64,000 bases of DNA, taken from positions 310,001 through 374,000 of the forward strand of contig NZ_CP134198.1 in the NCBI RefSeq assembly GCF_031585635.1, given 5' to 3'. This stretch comes from Paraburkholderia sp. FT54. Its GTDB lineage: Bacteria > Pseudomonadota > Gammaproteobacteria > Burkholderiales > Burkholderiaceae. Position 1 is the stretch's first letter; each line of letters opens with the position of its first letter. This document shows positions 41,526 to 50,436 of the stretch, one piece after another. The notes under the pieces are model-generated. The model saw nothing but the letters and a program-made list of their open reading frames with translations. It was not told where the DNA came from and made no database searches. Both the position numbers and the translations under genes were made by a program.

Positions 41526-44315
41526 TTAGGCCGATCGTCCACGGAACTTGACGAACAGGTGTTCCGGCCCGGAGTTGGTGAGGTTGTTGCCCCGCACATA
41601 CTGGATCGGCCGTGCCGGATCGAGTGCGATATCGCCAACCTTCCTGGCCAGAGCCTTCGTCGCGATCAGCGTCTCCAGCTTGGCGAGGGGCGCGCCGAGG
41701 CATTTGTGCATACCGTTGCCGAAACCCAGGTGGCCGCTGGAATCGCGGTCGATGTCGAACGTCTCACCCTCGGCAAACTTGCGGCTGTCGCGGTTCGCAG
41801 CCGACAGCAGCAAGCGCACCACCGCGCCTTTGGGCAGATCAATGCCGGCGACTGTGGTCGCCTCGGTGGTCATGCGGCTCACGCGCTGAACGGTGCCACG
41901 ATAGCGCGCCACCTCCTCGACGAAACGGTCAGCGTCGGAGGGGGTTTCGCGGATACGTCCCAGCAGGTTCGGCTGTTCGGCGAACATGCGAAAAGTGTTG
42001 GCGACAAGGATAGTCGTCGTGTCGTGCCCGGCGATGAAGACGAAGGCGCACAGCTCCTTCGCTTCCTTCTCCGAAAGCAGCCCGTCCTTCCACATGCGCG
42101 CGATATGCCCGCCAATCGACTGACTGTCGGTACGAACGAGCCGCTCCATTGCTTCCTTCAGGTAGGCGAAGAAAGCCTGCGCGCTCTGCTCGTCGGTGCC
42201 GGTTCCCGGCGCATTGCGTGCGAGGCGCCCGAAGTAACTGAAAGTCTCGTCCGACCAGAACTTCATTTTCTCTTCATCCTCGTTCGGCACGTCGATCATC
42301 GCGGAGATGGTCGAGATGCTGAGCGGGATAGCGAAATCGTTGACCACATCGCCGCCGCCTTTCGCAATCATCGCGTCGAGCAGGTCCTCCGCTCTCTGCC
42401 CGATCTGCTCGATAAAGGGATCGAGCGCCAGCGGCAGGAAGGACGGTTGGACGACCTTGCGCAAGCGCGAATGGTCGGGCGCATCGAACAGCGTCAGGAA
42501 CGTCAACGGTGGCGGGCTGACGACCTCGGAGGAAAACAGCTTGGGATTGCGAATCGCCTGGTAGACATCGTCATAGCGCGACAGGAACCACACGTCCGAA
42601 GTCGCCGACTGGCAACGCAGCACCGGCGCATGCTCCCGCATCCAGCGGTAGTGCTCGTAAGGGTCGCCTTGCGAGCCGTCATCGACCACCTTGAACGGCT
42701 CTAGCCCCTCGGGCCAGTCCAGTTCGTGAGAATAGGCCGGAAGGCTCTTGGCCGTGAATGGGCAAATCTGCGGCGCGCTCTGCGGTGCGGCGGCCGGGGG
42801 AGCAGGTGGCGCTGCGACCATGGGTGCCGTCTTGCCTATCGCCATACGCCCTAGCGCCCGGCTCATCGTGGCCTTGGAATGGAGCGCATGCCGCGCAATC
42901 ATGTCCCGCGCCGCGTTCAGGTCGCCCAGTTCGAAGGCGGCGACAATGTCCCGGTGCTGCTGGACGATATCGCCGACGATCTCGATCTGGTCGGTCAGCG
43001 CGCGAGCGATGTAGTCCTGCACGGCCAGTTGCCGGTAGAGCGCGATCAGTTGGTCGTTGCCGGAAGCTTCAATGGTGAACAGGTGGAAGGCATGGTTTGC
43101 CTCGATGTAGCGCGCAACGTCGGTAAAGCGCCGCCCGGACACAACCGGTGCCGTTGCCTCGGCGAGCTGGCGGAACGTGATCAATTGCTCGCTCGACAGC
43201 CGGCCCATGGTCAGCTGGGCCGCCCCGAGTTCGAGCGCCATGCGCAAATCGAAGGCTTCATCCACATCGACAGGAGCGATGCGCTCCTCGCCGGTCTGAA
43301 CGACCAGGCCGGTGCCGGCAAACTTCTCGTAATAAAAGTTGCGCGGCGTCAGCCCTTCGGACGAGAGAAAGTTGCGCACCGCATCGACCATCGGCGGCGG
43401 CCCGCAGAGGTACACATCCGCATCGCCATCGTTAAGCTGAGAAGCGCTGATGTGGTGGGTCACATAGCCTTTGTTGGGGTGGGCACTGTCGGGGCTGGAG
43501 ACGGTGCAGGCATAGGTGAAGTTCGGCAGCCGCTGCGCACAGGTTTCGAGCCGGTCGATGCCAACCAGATCCTCGTCGCTGTTCACACCAAGAATCATGT
43601 GGATCGGATACGGACTGCCGCCTTCCGCGACGATTTTGTCCAGCATCGACAGGAACGGCGCGAGGCCAGTGCCACCCGCCAGAAACAGCACCGGCCGCTC
43701 GATGGGGCGCAGGTAGAAGCTTCCCAGCGGGCCACGAAACTCGATTGAATCTCCTACTTTGGCGGATTCGCAAAGCCAGGTCGACATCGCCCCTTGACGC
43801 ACATTGCGCACAAGGAAGGACAAACGCGGCTCGGACGGCCCCGAACTGAAGGAGTAGGAGCGGGTCTGATCGGTGCCGGGTACCCGGATGTTGACATACT
43901 GCCCCGCAAGGAAGCCGAGATCCGCGCGGTTCTCCAACTCGACCGAGAAGGCGATCGTGGTGTCCGACGCGCGTTGGCAGGCGACGATCCGTCCTTGGTG
44001 CGAGGACGGTCCGGTCCCCGAGACATCGGAATTCGTGGCGAGCTGGATCACGCAGTCGGAACGTGGGCTCATCTGGCAGGTGAGAACCTTGCGTGCGCTC
44101 GCCTCTTCCGGGCTGAGCGCATCTTCCACGTAGTCGCCCAGAGCGTAGTCGCCGGACTCGCAGACCGCCTTGCAGGTGCCACACACACCATCACGGCAAT
44201 CGAGTGGAATATTGATCTTTGCGCGAATGGCGGCATCGGTAACACGCTCGCCCTCCTTGCACTCGATGAAGCGGGTCACTCCGTCCTCAAAACGGAGGGT
44301 TATCTGATGTGCCAT
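41526..44315 (-). CDS. ferredoxin-reductase-FCD-cytochrome P450 fusion protein
   Basis: A single 929-residue frame with four units. (1) Residues 1-90: plant-type 2Fe-2S ferredoxin, C40, C45, C48 and C80 (CRDGVCGTC ... LTC). (2) About 100-335: flavin reductase, RSYSFSS for FAD, LFLAGGTGLAPFLSML and YLCGPPPMVDAV for NAD(P)H, as in BenC. (3) About 350-500: an FCD helical domain of the GntR/FadR ligand-binding type (DLRMALELGAAQLTMGRLSS, NHAFHLFTIEASGNDQLIAL, QHRDIVAAFELGDLNAARDM). (4) About 525-929: P450 with I-helix FIAGHDTTTI, ExxR in EEVARYR and heme loop FGNGMHKCLG. A Pro/Ala linker joins 3 and 4. Start ATG 44313-44315 has GAGGAG upstream. It should be a self-sufficient monooxygenase; the FCD may sense substrate or dimerise. 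Confidence 0.9.
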   Translation of the reverse strand: MAHQITLRFEDGVTRFIECKEGERVTDAAIRAKINIPLDCRDGVCGTCKAVCESGDYALGDYVEDALSPEEASARKVLTCQMSPRSDCVIQLATNSDVSGTGPSSHQGRIVACQRASDTTIAFSVELENRADLGFLAGQYVNIRVPGTDQTRSYSFSSGPSEPRLSFLVRNVRQGAMSTWLCESAKVGDSIEFRGPLGSFYLRPIERPVLFLAGGTGLAPFLSMLDKIVAEGGSPYPIHMILGVNSDEDLVGIDRLETCAQRLPNFTYACTVSSPDSAHPNKGYVTHHISASQLNDGDADVYLCGPPPMVDAVRNFLSSEGLTPRNFYYEKFAGTGLVVQTGEERIAPVDVDEAFDLRMALELGAAQLTMGRLSSEQLITFRQLAEATAPVVSGRRFTDVARYIEANHAFHLFTIEASGNDQLIALYRQLAVQDYIARALTDQIEIVGDIVQQHRDIVAAFELGDLNAARDMIARHALHSKATMSRALGRMAIGKTAPMVAAPPAPPAAAPQSAPQICPFTAKSLPAYSHELDWPEGLEPFKVVDDGSQGDPYEHYRWMREHAPVLRCQSATSDVWFLSRYDDVYQAIRNPKLFSSEVVSPPPLTFLTLFDAPDHSRLRKVVQPSFLPLALDPFIEQIGQRAEDLLDAMIAKGGGDVVNDFAIPLSISTISAMIDVPNEDEEKMKFWSDETFSYFGRLARNAPGTGTDEQSAQAFFAYLKEAMERLVRTDSQSIGGHIARMWKDGLLSEKEAKELCAFVFIAGHDTTTILVANTFRMFAEQPNLLGRIRETPSDADRFVEEVARYRGTVQRVSRMTTEATTVAGIDLPKGAVVRLLLSAANRDSRKFAEGETFDIDRDSSGHLGFGNGMHKCLGAPLAKLETLIATKALARKVGDIALDPARPIQYVRGNNLTNSGPEHLFVKFRGRSA

Positions 44316-44516
44316 GGCGGTGTCTCCTCTAGAGCCGCCCGACCATTCCGCTGCGCTGGCGGTTTGCTCGGGCGGGGCGGCGCGCGAGATAACCTCTTTC
44401 TCGCAAGCGCCCGGTGGGTTCAATGCCGCCAATTTAGAGCCTGAGCCGCGTCCTCCTCAACGGACAGAGTCGACGTTCACCCGGACAAAACGTGCATCGT
44501 GATGGAAGCCGGATGA

Positions 44517-44554
44517 CCGGACTAATCCGGACCTCATTTGCCGGCTGAGTCCGG
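44517..44554. promoter_or_regulatory. CCGG-rich palindromes upstream of the P450 fusion gene
   Basis: CCGGACTAATCCGG (44517-44530) is a palindrome with CCGGA arms, followed by CCGGCTGAGTCCGG (44541-44554), a similar 14-bp unit. The pair lies about 200 bp upstream of the fusion-gene start and could be a regulator site. The remaining gap to 45101 shows no gene. Confidence 0.3.
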
Positions 44555-45101
44555 AAAATACCCATTGATCGCATTAATTCCGCCGCGCTTCGGAGCGGGA
44601 TGATCGCCACTGCTTGTTCGCTGCGTGCGCCTATTGGCCGGGTCGGTCTACGTCACAGCGTGTTGCATTTCGAACGTCCCTTCTGGACCTAACGCGTATA
44701 ACAATCGGGAGGCACTTCCCGAAGGACTGCCACGCCGGGTTGCACACGAAGAAGGCAGTTTGTCAGCTTATGTCGAGTGCCCTAGCGGTTGAAACAAATG
44801 TCAACCATTCGAACCTTCAGTACAACCCATGAATGTCCGGTTTGGGAAAAGGTAGAGGACCGCTCCGGGTCGCATGCTGCCGCTCGTAGCACGCACGGGT
44901 CGATCGCACGACGATGTGCAAGGTACGGCCCATCTCCAGCCGTTCGCGTGATACCGTGCGCGTTCCTCGGAAACCCAAGAGGAATCAGTTGCGCACACGG
45001 AATCGCGTTGTTCATCCTGTTCGGTACGCAACCGACCACGACCGATGACACCGGAGGTACGACGTAGTCGTGCGGGAAATGCCCCGAGATATGCTTCCTG
45101 C

Positions 45102-45734
45102 ATGGAACTCGACCCCCGTGACCTCGATAAAATCAGTGCCGTCACGTTGCAGCACTACGACGCGCATGCGGAAGATTTCCGCGACGGCACGTACGACCAC
45201 GACGTCACGCAGAACATCGCGGCGCTGCTGCACCATATCGAAGTCGAGCCCCCTCTTACGATCCTGGATTTCGGCTGCGGGCCGGGGCGAGATCTCAAGG
45301 CCTTCACCGCACTCGGCCATTGCGCGGTCGGCCTCGATGGCGCCGAGCGCTTCGTTGCAATGGCGCGTGACGCGACTGGCTGCGACGTCTGGCAGCAGGA
45401 TTTCCTGCATCTCGATTTGCCGGCCGCGCACTTTGACGGCATTTTCGCCAACGCCGCGCTGTTCCACGTCCCGAGTCAGGCGTTGCCGCGCGTGTTGCGG
45501 CAATTGCACGCGACACTGAAGCTCGGCGGCGTGCTGTTCAGCTCCAACCCGCGCGGCACGAATCAGGAAGGCTGGAGCGACGGCCGCTACGGCGTCTACC
45601 ATGATCTCGAAGCATGGCGACGATATATGGCGGGCGCGGGATTCGTCGAAATTGAGCATTATTACCGGCCCGCCGGCTTGCCGCGTGAACGGCAGCCGTG
45701 GCTAGCCAGCGTGTGGCGCAAGCCGGTCGCCTGA
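45102..45734 (+). CDS. class I SAM-dependent methyltransferase
   Basis: A 210-residue methyltransferase. Motif I is LTILDFGCGPGRDLKAFTAL, the acidic residue after it is in AVGLDGAERFVAMARDATG, and DFLHLDLPAAHFDGIFANAA plus LFHVPSQALPRVLRQLHATL follow as in the Methyltransf_25/11 group. The C-terminus (RYMAGAGFVEIEHYYRPAGL) is standard. Start is the ATG at 45102; the frame is open to 45045. The substrate is not evident and there are no operon partners. Confidence 0.85.
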   Translation: MELDPRDLDKISAVTLQHYDAHAEDFRDGTYDHDVTQNIAALLHHIEVEPPLTILDFGCGPGRDLKAFTALGHCAVGLDGAERFVAMARDATGCDVWQQDFLHLDLPAAHFDGIFANAALFHVPSQALPRVLRQLHATLKLGGVLFSSNPRGTNQEGWSDGRYGVYHDLEAWRRYMAGAGFVEIEHYYRPAGLPRERQPWLASVWRKPVA

Positions 45735-46174
45735 GACGCCAGGGGCTGTCATCGTATGCCCGCGTTGAGCTTGGCAGATGCTTGCGTTCAAACCGCTTTG
45801 ATGCAGCGCAAAGCAGCCGATTTGCAGCACTGTCCACCGCGCAGAGCAACGGCCAGTCGTGGATCTCGCACAATCGGCAGAAGCGGGGACGCCTGCCGTC
45901 GGCCGCGACAGGCAGCGCGCGGCCGATGCTGTTGAAAAAGTCGCTGCTCGCTGCTTTCGATCCGCCGGCGAAGAATTCGACCTCTGAGATTGGCCTACAA
46001 ACCGCTCGTGAACATCGGTTAAGGGTAAGAGACCCCTGAAAACCTTGCGGGAAAGACGGCGACCGACTTTTTCAAATGTGAGGGACTTCCCCAACCTGAG
46101 GCGACGTTGAAGTCGCACGGCATCGAGTGCCAGGATTGAGGTGTCAGCCATCAATCTGAACAGGAGGGGAAGTC
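45735..46174. other. 440-bp region upstream of the IS110 element
   Basis: No intact gene. A reverse frame around 45740-45880 contains RFCRLCEIHDWPLLCAVDSA, which looks like a real protein scrap but is not recognised. The 5' non-coding end of the IS110 element must lie at the right side of this region. Confidence 0.35.
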
Positions 46175-47245
46175 ATGGACCAGCTTACTACCGTCGGAAT
46201 CGACCTGGCAAAGGATGTGTTCGCGATCTGCGTGCTCGACGTCACGGGCGCGGTGCTGCAGCGACGCGTGCTGCGACGCGAGGCGTTCATCCGATGGGCT
46301 GAACAGCTATCCCCGTGCCGCGTCGCGATGGAGGCCTGTGGTTCATCCCATCACTGGGGGCGCTGGTTCGCCGCGCGTGGTCACACGGCCCGGCTTATTC
46401 CAGCCGAGTTCGTCAAGCCGTTCAGGCCCGGTGGCAAGAATGATGCGGCCGATGCTGAGGCCATCGCCGTTGCGGCGCGGCAGCCGACGATGCGTTTTGT
46501 AGCGATCAAATCCGTCGAGCAGCAGGCGATCCTGGCCTGGCATAGCGTGCGTAATGGCTGGCAGGAGGAACGGACAGCATTGCTGAACCGCACGCGCGGG
46601 CTGCTGGCAGAATTCGGTGTGGTAATTGCTCGTTCTGCGGACCGTTTTTTCAGCGCGTTGCCGATCCTGATCGAAGACACCAGGCTGCCTGACCCGGTGC
46701 GTGCGATGCTGCTGGAGGTGCGCGAACAGCTGGCCGCGCTAAACCTGCGGCTCGCCCGCTGCGACCAGCAGATCGCCGCTCACGCCAGAAGCAGTGACGT
46801 TGCAAGACGCGCCAGCGAACTGCTCGGCGTCGGTCCGGTGACCTCAAGCGCGCTGGCCGCCACGGTGCCCGACGCGAAGGTCTTCAGAAATGGCAGACAG
46901 TTCGGTGCCTGGCTTGGCCTGACGCCTCGCCAGCACAGCTCGGGCGGCAGGACACGGCTCGGACATATCAGCCTGCGCGGCAATGTCTATCTGCGCACTC
47001 TGCTCGTTCAGGGTGCCCGAAGTACGTTGCAGTCGGCGCTGCGTGCCGATCCCACGCACGCAAGCCGCCTGCAACGATGGATCAGGCAACTCCATGAACG
47101 CAAGGGCTATCACAAAACGCTGATTGCGATTGCAAACAAGCATGCCCGAATGCTATGGGCGATGCTCGCCAGGGACGAACGCTACGATGCCGATGCCTGG
47201 CAACGCCACCCGATGCATCCGCCGTTACCGCCCGCTACCACCTGA
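46175..47245 (+). CDS. IS110-family transposase (IS1111-like), intact
   Basis: A 356-residue transposase with both halves. The RuvC-like DEDD domain has TVGIDLAKDVFAICVLDVTG (Asp), RVAMEACGSSHHWGRWFAAR (Glu) and EFVKPFRPGGKNDAADAEAI (Asp-Asp). The Tnp_20 domain has ELLGVGPVTSSALAATVPDA and then RQHSSGGRTRLGHISLRGNV with the catalytic Ser region. The wording around FVKPF..GGKNDAADAEAI and MRFVAIKSVEQQ is that of the IS1111 subgroup. Start ATG 46175 follows GGAGGGGAAG. Enzymes of this family use a structured guide RNA from the element's non-coding end to choose target sites. Confidence 0.9.
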   Translation: MDQLTTVGIDLAKDVFAICVLDVTGAVLQRRVLRREAFIRWAEQLSPCRVAMEACGSSHHWGRWFAARGHTARLIPAEFVKPFRPGGKNDAADAEAIAVAARQPTMRFVAIKSVEQQAILAWHSVRNGWQEERTALLNRTRGLLAEFGVVIARSADRFFSALPILIEDTRLPDPVRAMLLEVREQLAALNLRLARCDQQIAAHARSSDVARRASELLGVGPVTSSALAATVPDAKVFRNGRQFGAWLGLTPRQHSSGGRTRLGHISLRGNVYLRTLLVQGARSTLQSALRADPTHASRLQRWIRQLHERKGYHKTLIAIANKHARMLWAMLARDERYDADAWQRHPMHPPLPPATT

Positions 47246-47249
47246 CCTG

Positions 47250-47520
47250 ATTTCAGCATAACTCAACTACTGCTCGACGCGATAGCAAGACGAGGTCGGA
47301 CCGAACAGGAGAAGAACCCGAGGATGCTGTTGGCGAGTCGCTACCGCATGAGGCTTACTGCCTCATGCCTGTTCGCCGGTTTTCAAATGGGGTTCTCCTG
47401 GGCGGCTCATATCATGGCCGCCCGATACGTTTCGGGCAACAAGGCCGTTTGCAAAGACGCAGTCTGTTCCTGGTATTGCTTCGACGCGACAGCAGCAGCC
47501 GATTTGAGGAAAATGAAATG
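47250..47520 (+). ncRNA. candidate bridge/seek RNA region of the IS110 element
   Basis: In IS1111-type elements the guide RNA is encoded downstream of the transposase. The 270 bp after the stop are non-coding and contain two clear hairpins: GCATGAGGC/GCCTCATGC with a 5-nt loop at 47346-47368, and GGGCGGC/GCCGCCC with a 10-nt loop at 47400-47423. The element's right end could not be fixed, so the RNA limits are approximate. Confidence 0.4.
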
Positions 47521-48097
47521 ACTACGCCAACCGGCCCACCTGCATGTGCGCGTCAAGTGTCTGCAAGCGTCAAAAAAATCGAACCCCGATCTTGACTCTC
47601 GGGCGAAGTCCTTGCAAACAGCATCGGCCATGAAGCGTCATTCGCCCGCATCGGCGCTCGGACATTCAGGCGTCGGATCCACCCATAGAAGCGGCCATTC
47701 GATTCACGATTGTAAATGTTGCCTTATCGGTCCCGTCATTCGAATATTGACGTTGGCCAGGCAGCTACGGCTCGCTTTTCTGACATTCGACGGTCGGCGG
47801 TCGGCGGTCGCGAATGACAGGTCCCGCAAAAGACGAATTCGTACTTTCGGCGCATAACCGGCATCCGAACCAGTTTCAGCACTGTCCTTGATTGCAGGGT
47901 CTGCAGTCATCCGACAGAGGAAATATTCTGATGCACCGCTACGATCTACCCAGGCAAGTCTACGGTCGAAGGGCACGCGACAACGGTGCAATCCCGGCTA
48001 GCTTCCATGAGTCTTCACCAACATCGGTCTGCGCCCGAAGAAAAAGGGAGGCATGCTCCATGGGCGCCGATCGCTCAAGAAACTTCCGCCGTTTCAC
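47521..48097. other. 577-bp region without a confident gene
   Basis: It holds the outer flank of the IS110 element and the region upstream of the TetR gene. A frame at 47931-48101 begins MHRYDLPRQVYGRRARDNGA behind GAGGAAAT but has no family and a highly basic composition; it is not called. Confidence 0.3.
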
Positions 48098-48132
48098 TTG
48101 ACTTCTATTTAGATGATGACTACCATCTAAAT
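48098..48132 (+). promoter_or_regulatory. promoter overlapped by a TetR-type palindromic operator
   Basis: TTGACT (48098-48103) and TACCAT (48121-48126) are 17 bp apart, a good sigma-70 promoter. ATTTAGATG (48107-48115) and CATCTAAAT (48124-48132) form a perfect 9-bp inverted repeat with an 8-bp gap across the spacer and -10. The TetR gene starts 30 bp downstream, so autorepression is likely. Confidence 0.65.
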
Positions 48133-48161
48133 CAATAGATCGTCTTGGAGACGTCGCAGTC

Positions 48162-48734
48162 ATGCGGAAATCGAGGATTGAAACTGCCGAGACCCGTCAG
48201 CGAATCATTGACGTCGCGGCACGCAAGTTTCGGCTCAACGGCATCACCGCGACGGGCCTCCACGACGTCATGTCCGACGCCGGGCTCACGCATGGCGGCT
48301 TTTATCGGCATTTCGAGTCAAAAGATCAACTGGTTGCCGAGGCGTGCGCAGTCGCGACGAAAAAGCTCGTTGTTACGCTGGAAGATGCCGCCAGCGAGAG
48401 CGACGGCGAAGATGGCTTTCGGGCCATCGTCGAACGCTATGTATCAACGATCCATCGCGACGACGTCGCGGATGGGTGTCCCCTTTCGGGAATGGGCAGT
48501 GAGTTGGCGCGCTGCGACGAAAACACCCGTGTTGCCGCCTCTCGAGGCTTTAGCAAGCTCATTGATCTGGTAGCAAAGCAGCTGGGTCGGCAGCGGTCGG
48601 ACTCGACGGAGTCGAGGGCCGTCTTTGCAGTAGCGGCCATGATCGGCGCAGTCACTATGTCCCGAATCCTGACGGATAGCGATGCTTCGACATCGGTTCT
48701 GAATCACGTAAGGGAACATCTCGACGCAATTTAG
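48162..48734 (+). CDS. TetR-family repressor
   Basis: A 190-residue regulator with HTH TRQRIIDVAARKFRLNGITA, then TGLHDVMSDAGLTHGGFYRH and FESKDQLVAEACAVATKKL. The C-terminal domain has DDVADGCPLSGMGSELARCD, a pattern common in the TetR subgroup that controls nearby oxidoreductases and responds to electrophiles or quinones. Start ATG 48162. The operator upstream (48107-48132) suggests self-control; the genes that follow in the same direction (NmrA, SnoaL-like, hydrolase) are the likely regulon. Confidence 0.9.
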   Translation: MRKSRIETAETRQRIIDVAARKFRLNGITATGLHDVMSDAGLTHGGFYRHFESKDQLVAEACAVATKKLVVTLEDAASESDGEDGFRAIVERYVSTIHRDDVADGCPLSGMGSELARCDENTRVAASRGFSKLIDLVAKQLGRQRSDSTESRAVFAVAAMIGAVTMSRILTDSDASTSVLNHVREHLDAI

Positions 48735-48898
48735 GCGATACGGAGACTTCGCTATCGGTCGAACGCTTATCTTTTAGTGTGCATATGCACTTAAACAGAG
48801 GAAATGACACACATATCCTTGCGACGTCGGGCACCGGTATGAGCAGCGCCTTGCACCCGGGAAGAGTGCGCATACCTTCAGAACGGAGTATCAACATC

Positions 48899-49780
48899 AT
48901 GCGACAACGCAAATATCTCGTTACGGCCGCCGCTGGCAAGACTGGCGTTCACACAGTTCGTCATCTTATCGAAGGCGGTCACAGTGTGCGGGCCCTTGTT
49001 CACAAGGAAGACGAAAGAAGCGAAGCACTTCGAAAGGCCGGCGCGGAGGTCGTGGTGGGCGATCTGCTTGAACATGACGACGTGATACGCGCCACGCAAG
49101 GTATATCGGGAGCCTACCTCTGCTATCCCGTGCGTCCAGGGTTCATCCAGGCAACCGCATACTTTGCGGACGCGGCGCGTCGCGCAGAGCTCGAAGTCGT
49201 TGTGAACATGTCGCAGATATCCGCCCGCGAAGACGCGAAGAGTCACGCGGCCCGTGATCATTGGATCGCGGAGCGTGTGCTGGATTGGTCAGGTGTGCCG
49301 ACCGTCCACATCCGTCCGACGTTCTTCTCGGAGTGGCTGACTTTTCCGTGGGTGCGCGACCCCATCGTGAAGGAGGGGAAGATCACGCTTCCCTACGGCA
49401 ACGGACGCCATGCACCGATCTCCGCCGAAGATCAGGCGCGCGCTATCGCCGCAATTCTCACTCAGCCGTCAACCCATATCGGTAAGACGTATCCGCTGTA
49501 TGGTCCCGTCGATCTTAGCCAGCAAGAGATTGCCGACGCCGTCAGCCACGTGACGGGTCGCAAAGTCGTCTATAGCCCGACAAGCATTGAGGCGTATCGC
49601 AAGCATCTGGAAACATACGATTTGCCCGAATTCTTGATCCAGCACTTTATCGAAGTGGCAATCGATTACCAGAACGGCATCTTTGCAGGCACGAATGACT
49701 TAATCGAAAAGATCACGAGACAAGCGCCGCAGACCATCGAGGCGTTCGTTGCCGAAAACCGCTCGGCGTTCGAGGTGTAG
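48899..49780 (+). CDS. NmrA-family NAD(P)-binding protein
   Basis: A 293-residue atypical SDR. The Rossmann start is YLVTAAAGKTGVHTVRHLIE (GxxGxxG type), then VRALVHKEDERSEALRKAGA and EVVVGDLLEHDDVIRATQGI. VVNMSQISAREDAKSHAARD replaces the active-site motifs of classical SDRs, as in NmrA/HSCARG and quinone-sensing proteins. The end is LIQHFIEVAIDYQNGIFAGT. I use the ATG at 48899; the frame is open to 48779. It follows the TetR gene by 165 bp. It may be a redox sensor or a quinone reductase. Confidence 0.85.
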   Translation: MRQRKYLVTAAAGKTGVHTVRHLIEGGHSVRALVHKEDERSEALRKAGAEVVVGDLLEHDDVIRATQGISGAYLCYPVRPGFIQATAYFADAARRAELEVVVNMSQISAREDAKSHAARDHWIAERVLDWSGVPTVHIRPTFFSEWLTFPWVRDPIVKEGKITLPYGNGRHAPISAEDQARAIAAILTQPSTHIGKTYPLYGPVDLSQQEIADAVSHVTGRKVVYSPTSIEAYRKHLETYDLPEFLIQHFIEVAIDYQNGIFAGTNDLIEKITRQAPQTIEAFVAENRSAFEV

Positions 49781-49962
49781 TGCTCCCTTTGTTTTGTTCT
49801 TCATCGCCACCCGAGCTCACCACGAGGCAGCTTTTCTTGTATTCGATTGAGCTGCAACTACACAAAATAATGCGGTTTAGTGCCCTTCAATCGCCTGACT
49901 TGAACTACTGCGACGCAAGGGATGGCGGACTTGATGCTGTTTATCCAACTTGGAGAAGAATT

Positions 49963-50337
49963 ATGTCAGCCAACAATGGTGGTCGTCACCCATTCCTTGA
50001 CGACCTGACCGCGGATGCCGAATTAACAAGTACTGTCCTGCGCCGAGCCGTGTCGGGGCGTGAAAACATTAAGAAACTGATTGCTGCGGTCGACTCACTA
50101 TACAAATCGCAAACGCCGACTTTCTTCGGTACCGTTGAGAATCGTAGCCTGCTTCAATACGCCGCGGAGCTTGGAAACGGAAAGACGCTCTGTGGAGTCG
50201 CCATTATCGAGCGGAACCCGGACGGCGGCGTTCCCCGCGTAAGCGTCACTTTCAGTCCCATCGACTCTGTCATGTCACTCGCTGCGCGGCTTGGGTCACT
50301 GCTTGAACAGGACCTTGGCCCAGACGTCTTCCTTTGA
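49963..50337 (+). CDS. SnoaL-like / NTF2-fold protein
   Basis: A 124-residue protein in the nuclear-transport-factor-2-like superfamily: HPFLDDLTADAELTSTVLRR, then AVSGRENIKKLIAAVDSLYK, QTPTFFGTVENRSLLQYAAE and GGVPRVSVTFSPIDSVMSLA. The cone-shaped fold often binds or isomerises small hydrophobic molecules. Start is the ATG at 49963 behind GGAGAAG; the open region from 49780 to there has no coding look. It lies between the NmrA and hydrolase genes in the same direction. Confidence 0.75.
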   Translation: MSANNGGRHPFLDDLTADAELTSTVLRRAVSGRENIKKLIAAVDSLYKSQTPTFFGTVENRSLLQYAAELGNGKTLCGVAIIERNPDGGVPRVSVTFSPIDSVMSLAARLGSLLEQDLGPDVFL

Positions 50338-50436
50338 TGCGAGCACACGTCTCGCGGGACATTCCCGGCAACGGCAAACAGTATTTGAGGATGTTCGTAA
50401 CTCGTATCGCTATCCCACCATGACAGGAAAACTACC

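Noticed and set aside
41559..42704. 381-codon forward frame opposite to the P450 domain
   Set aside because: Antisense shadow; the reverse strand has clear P450 motifs and normal codon use.
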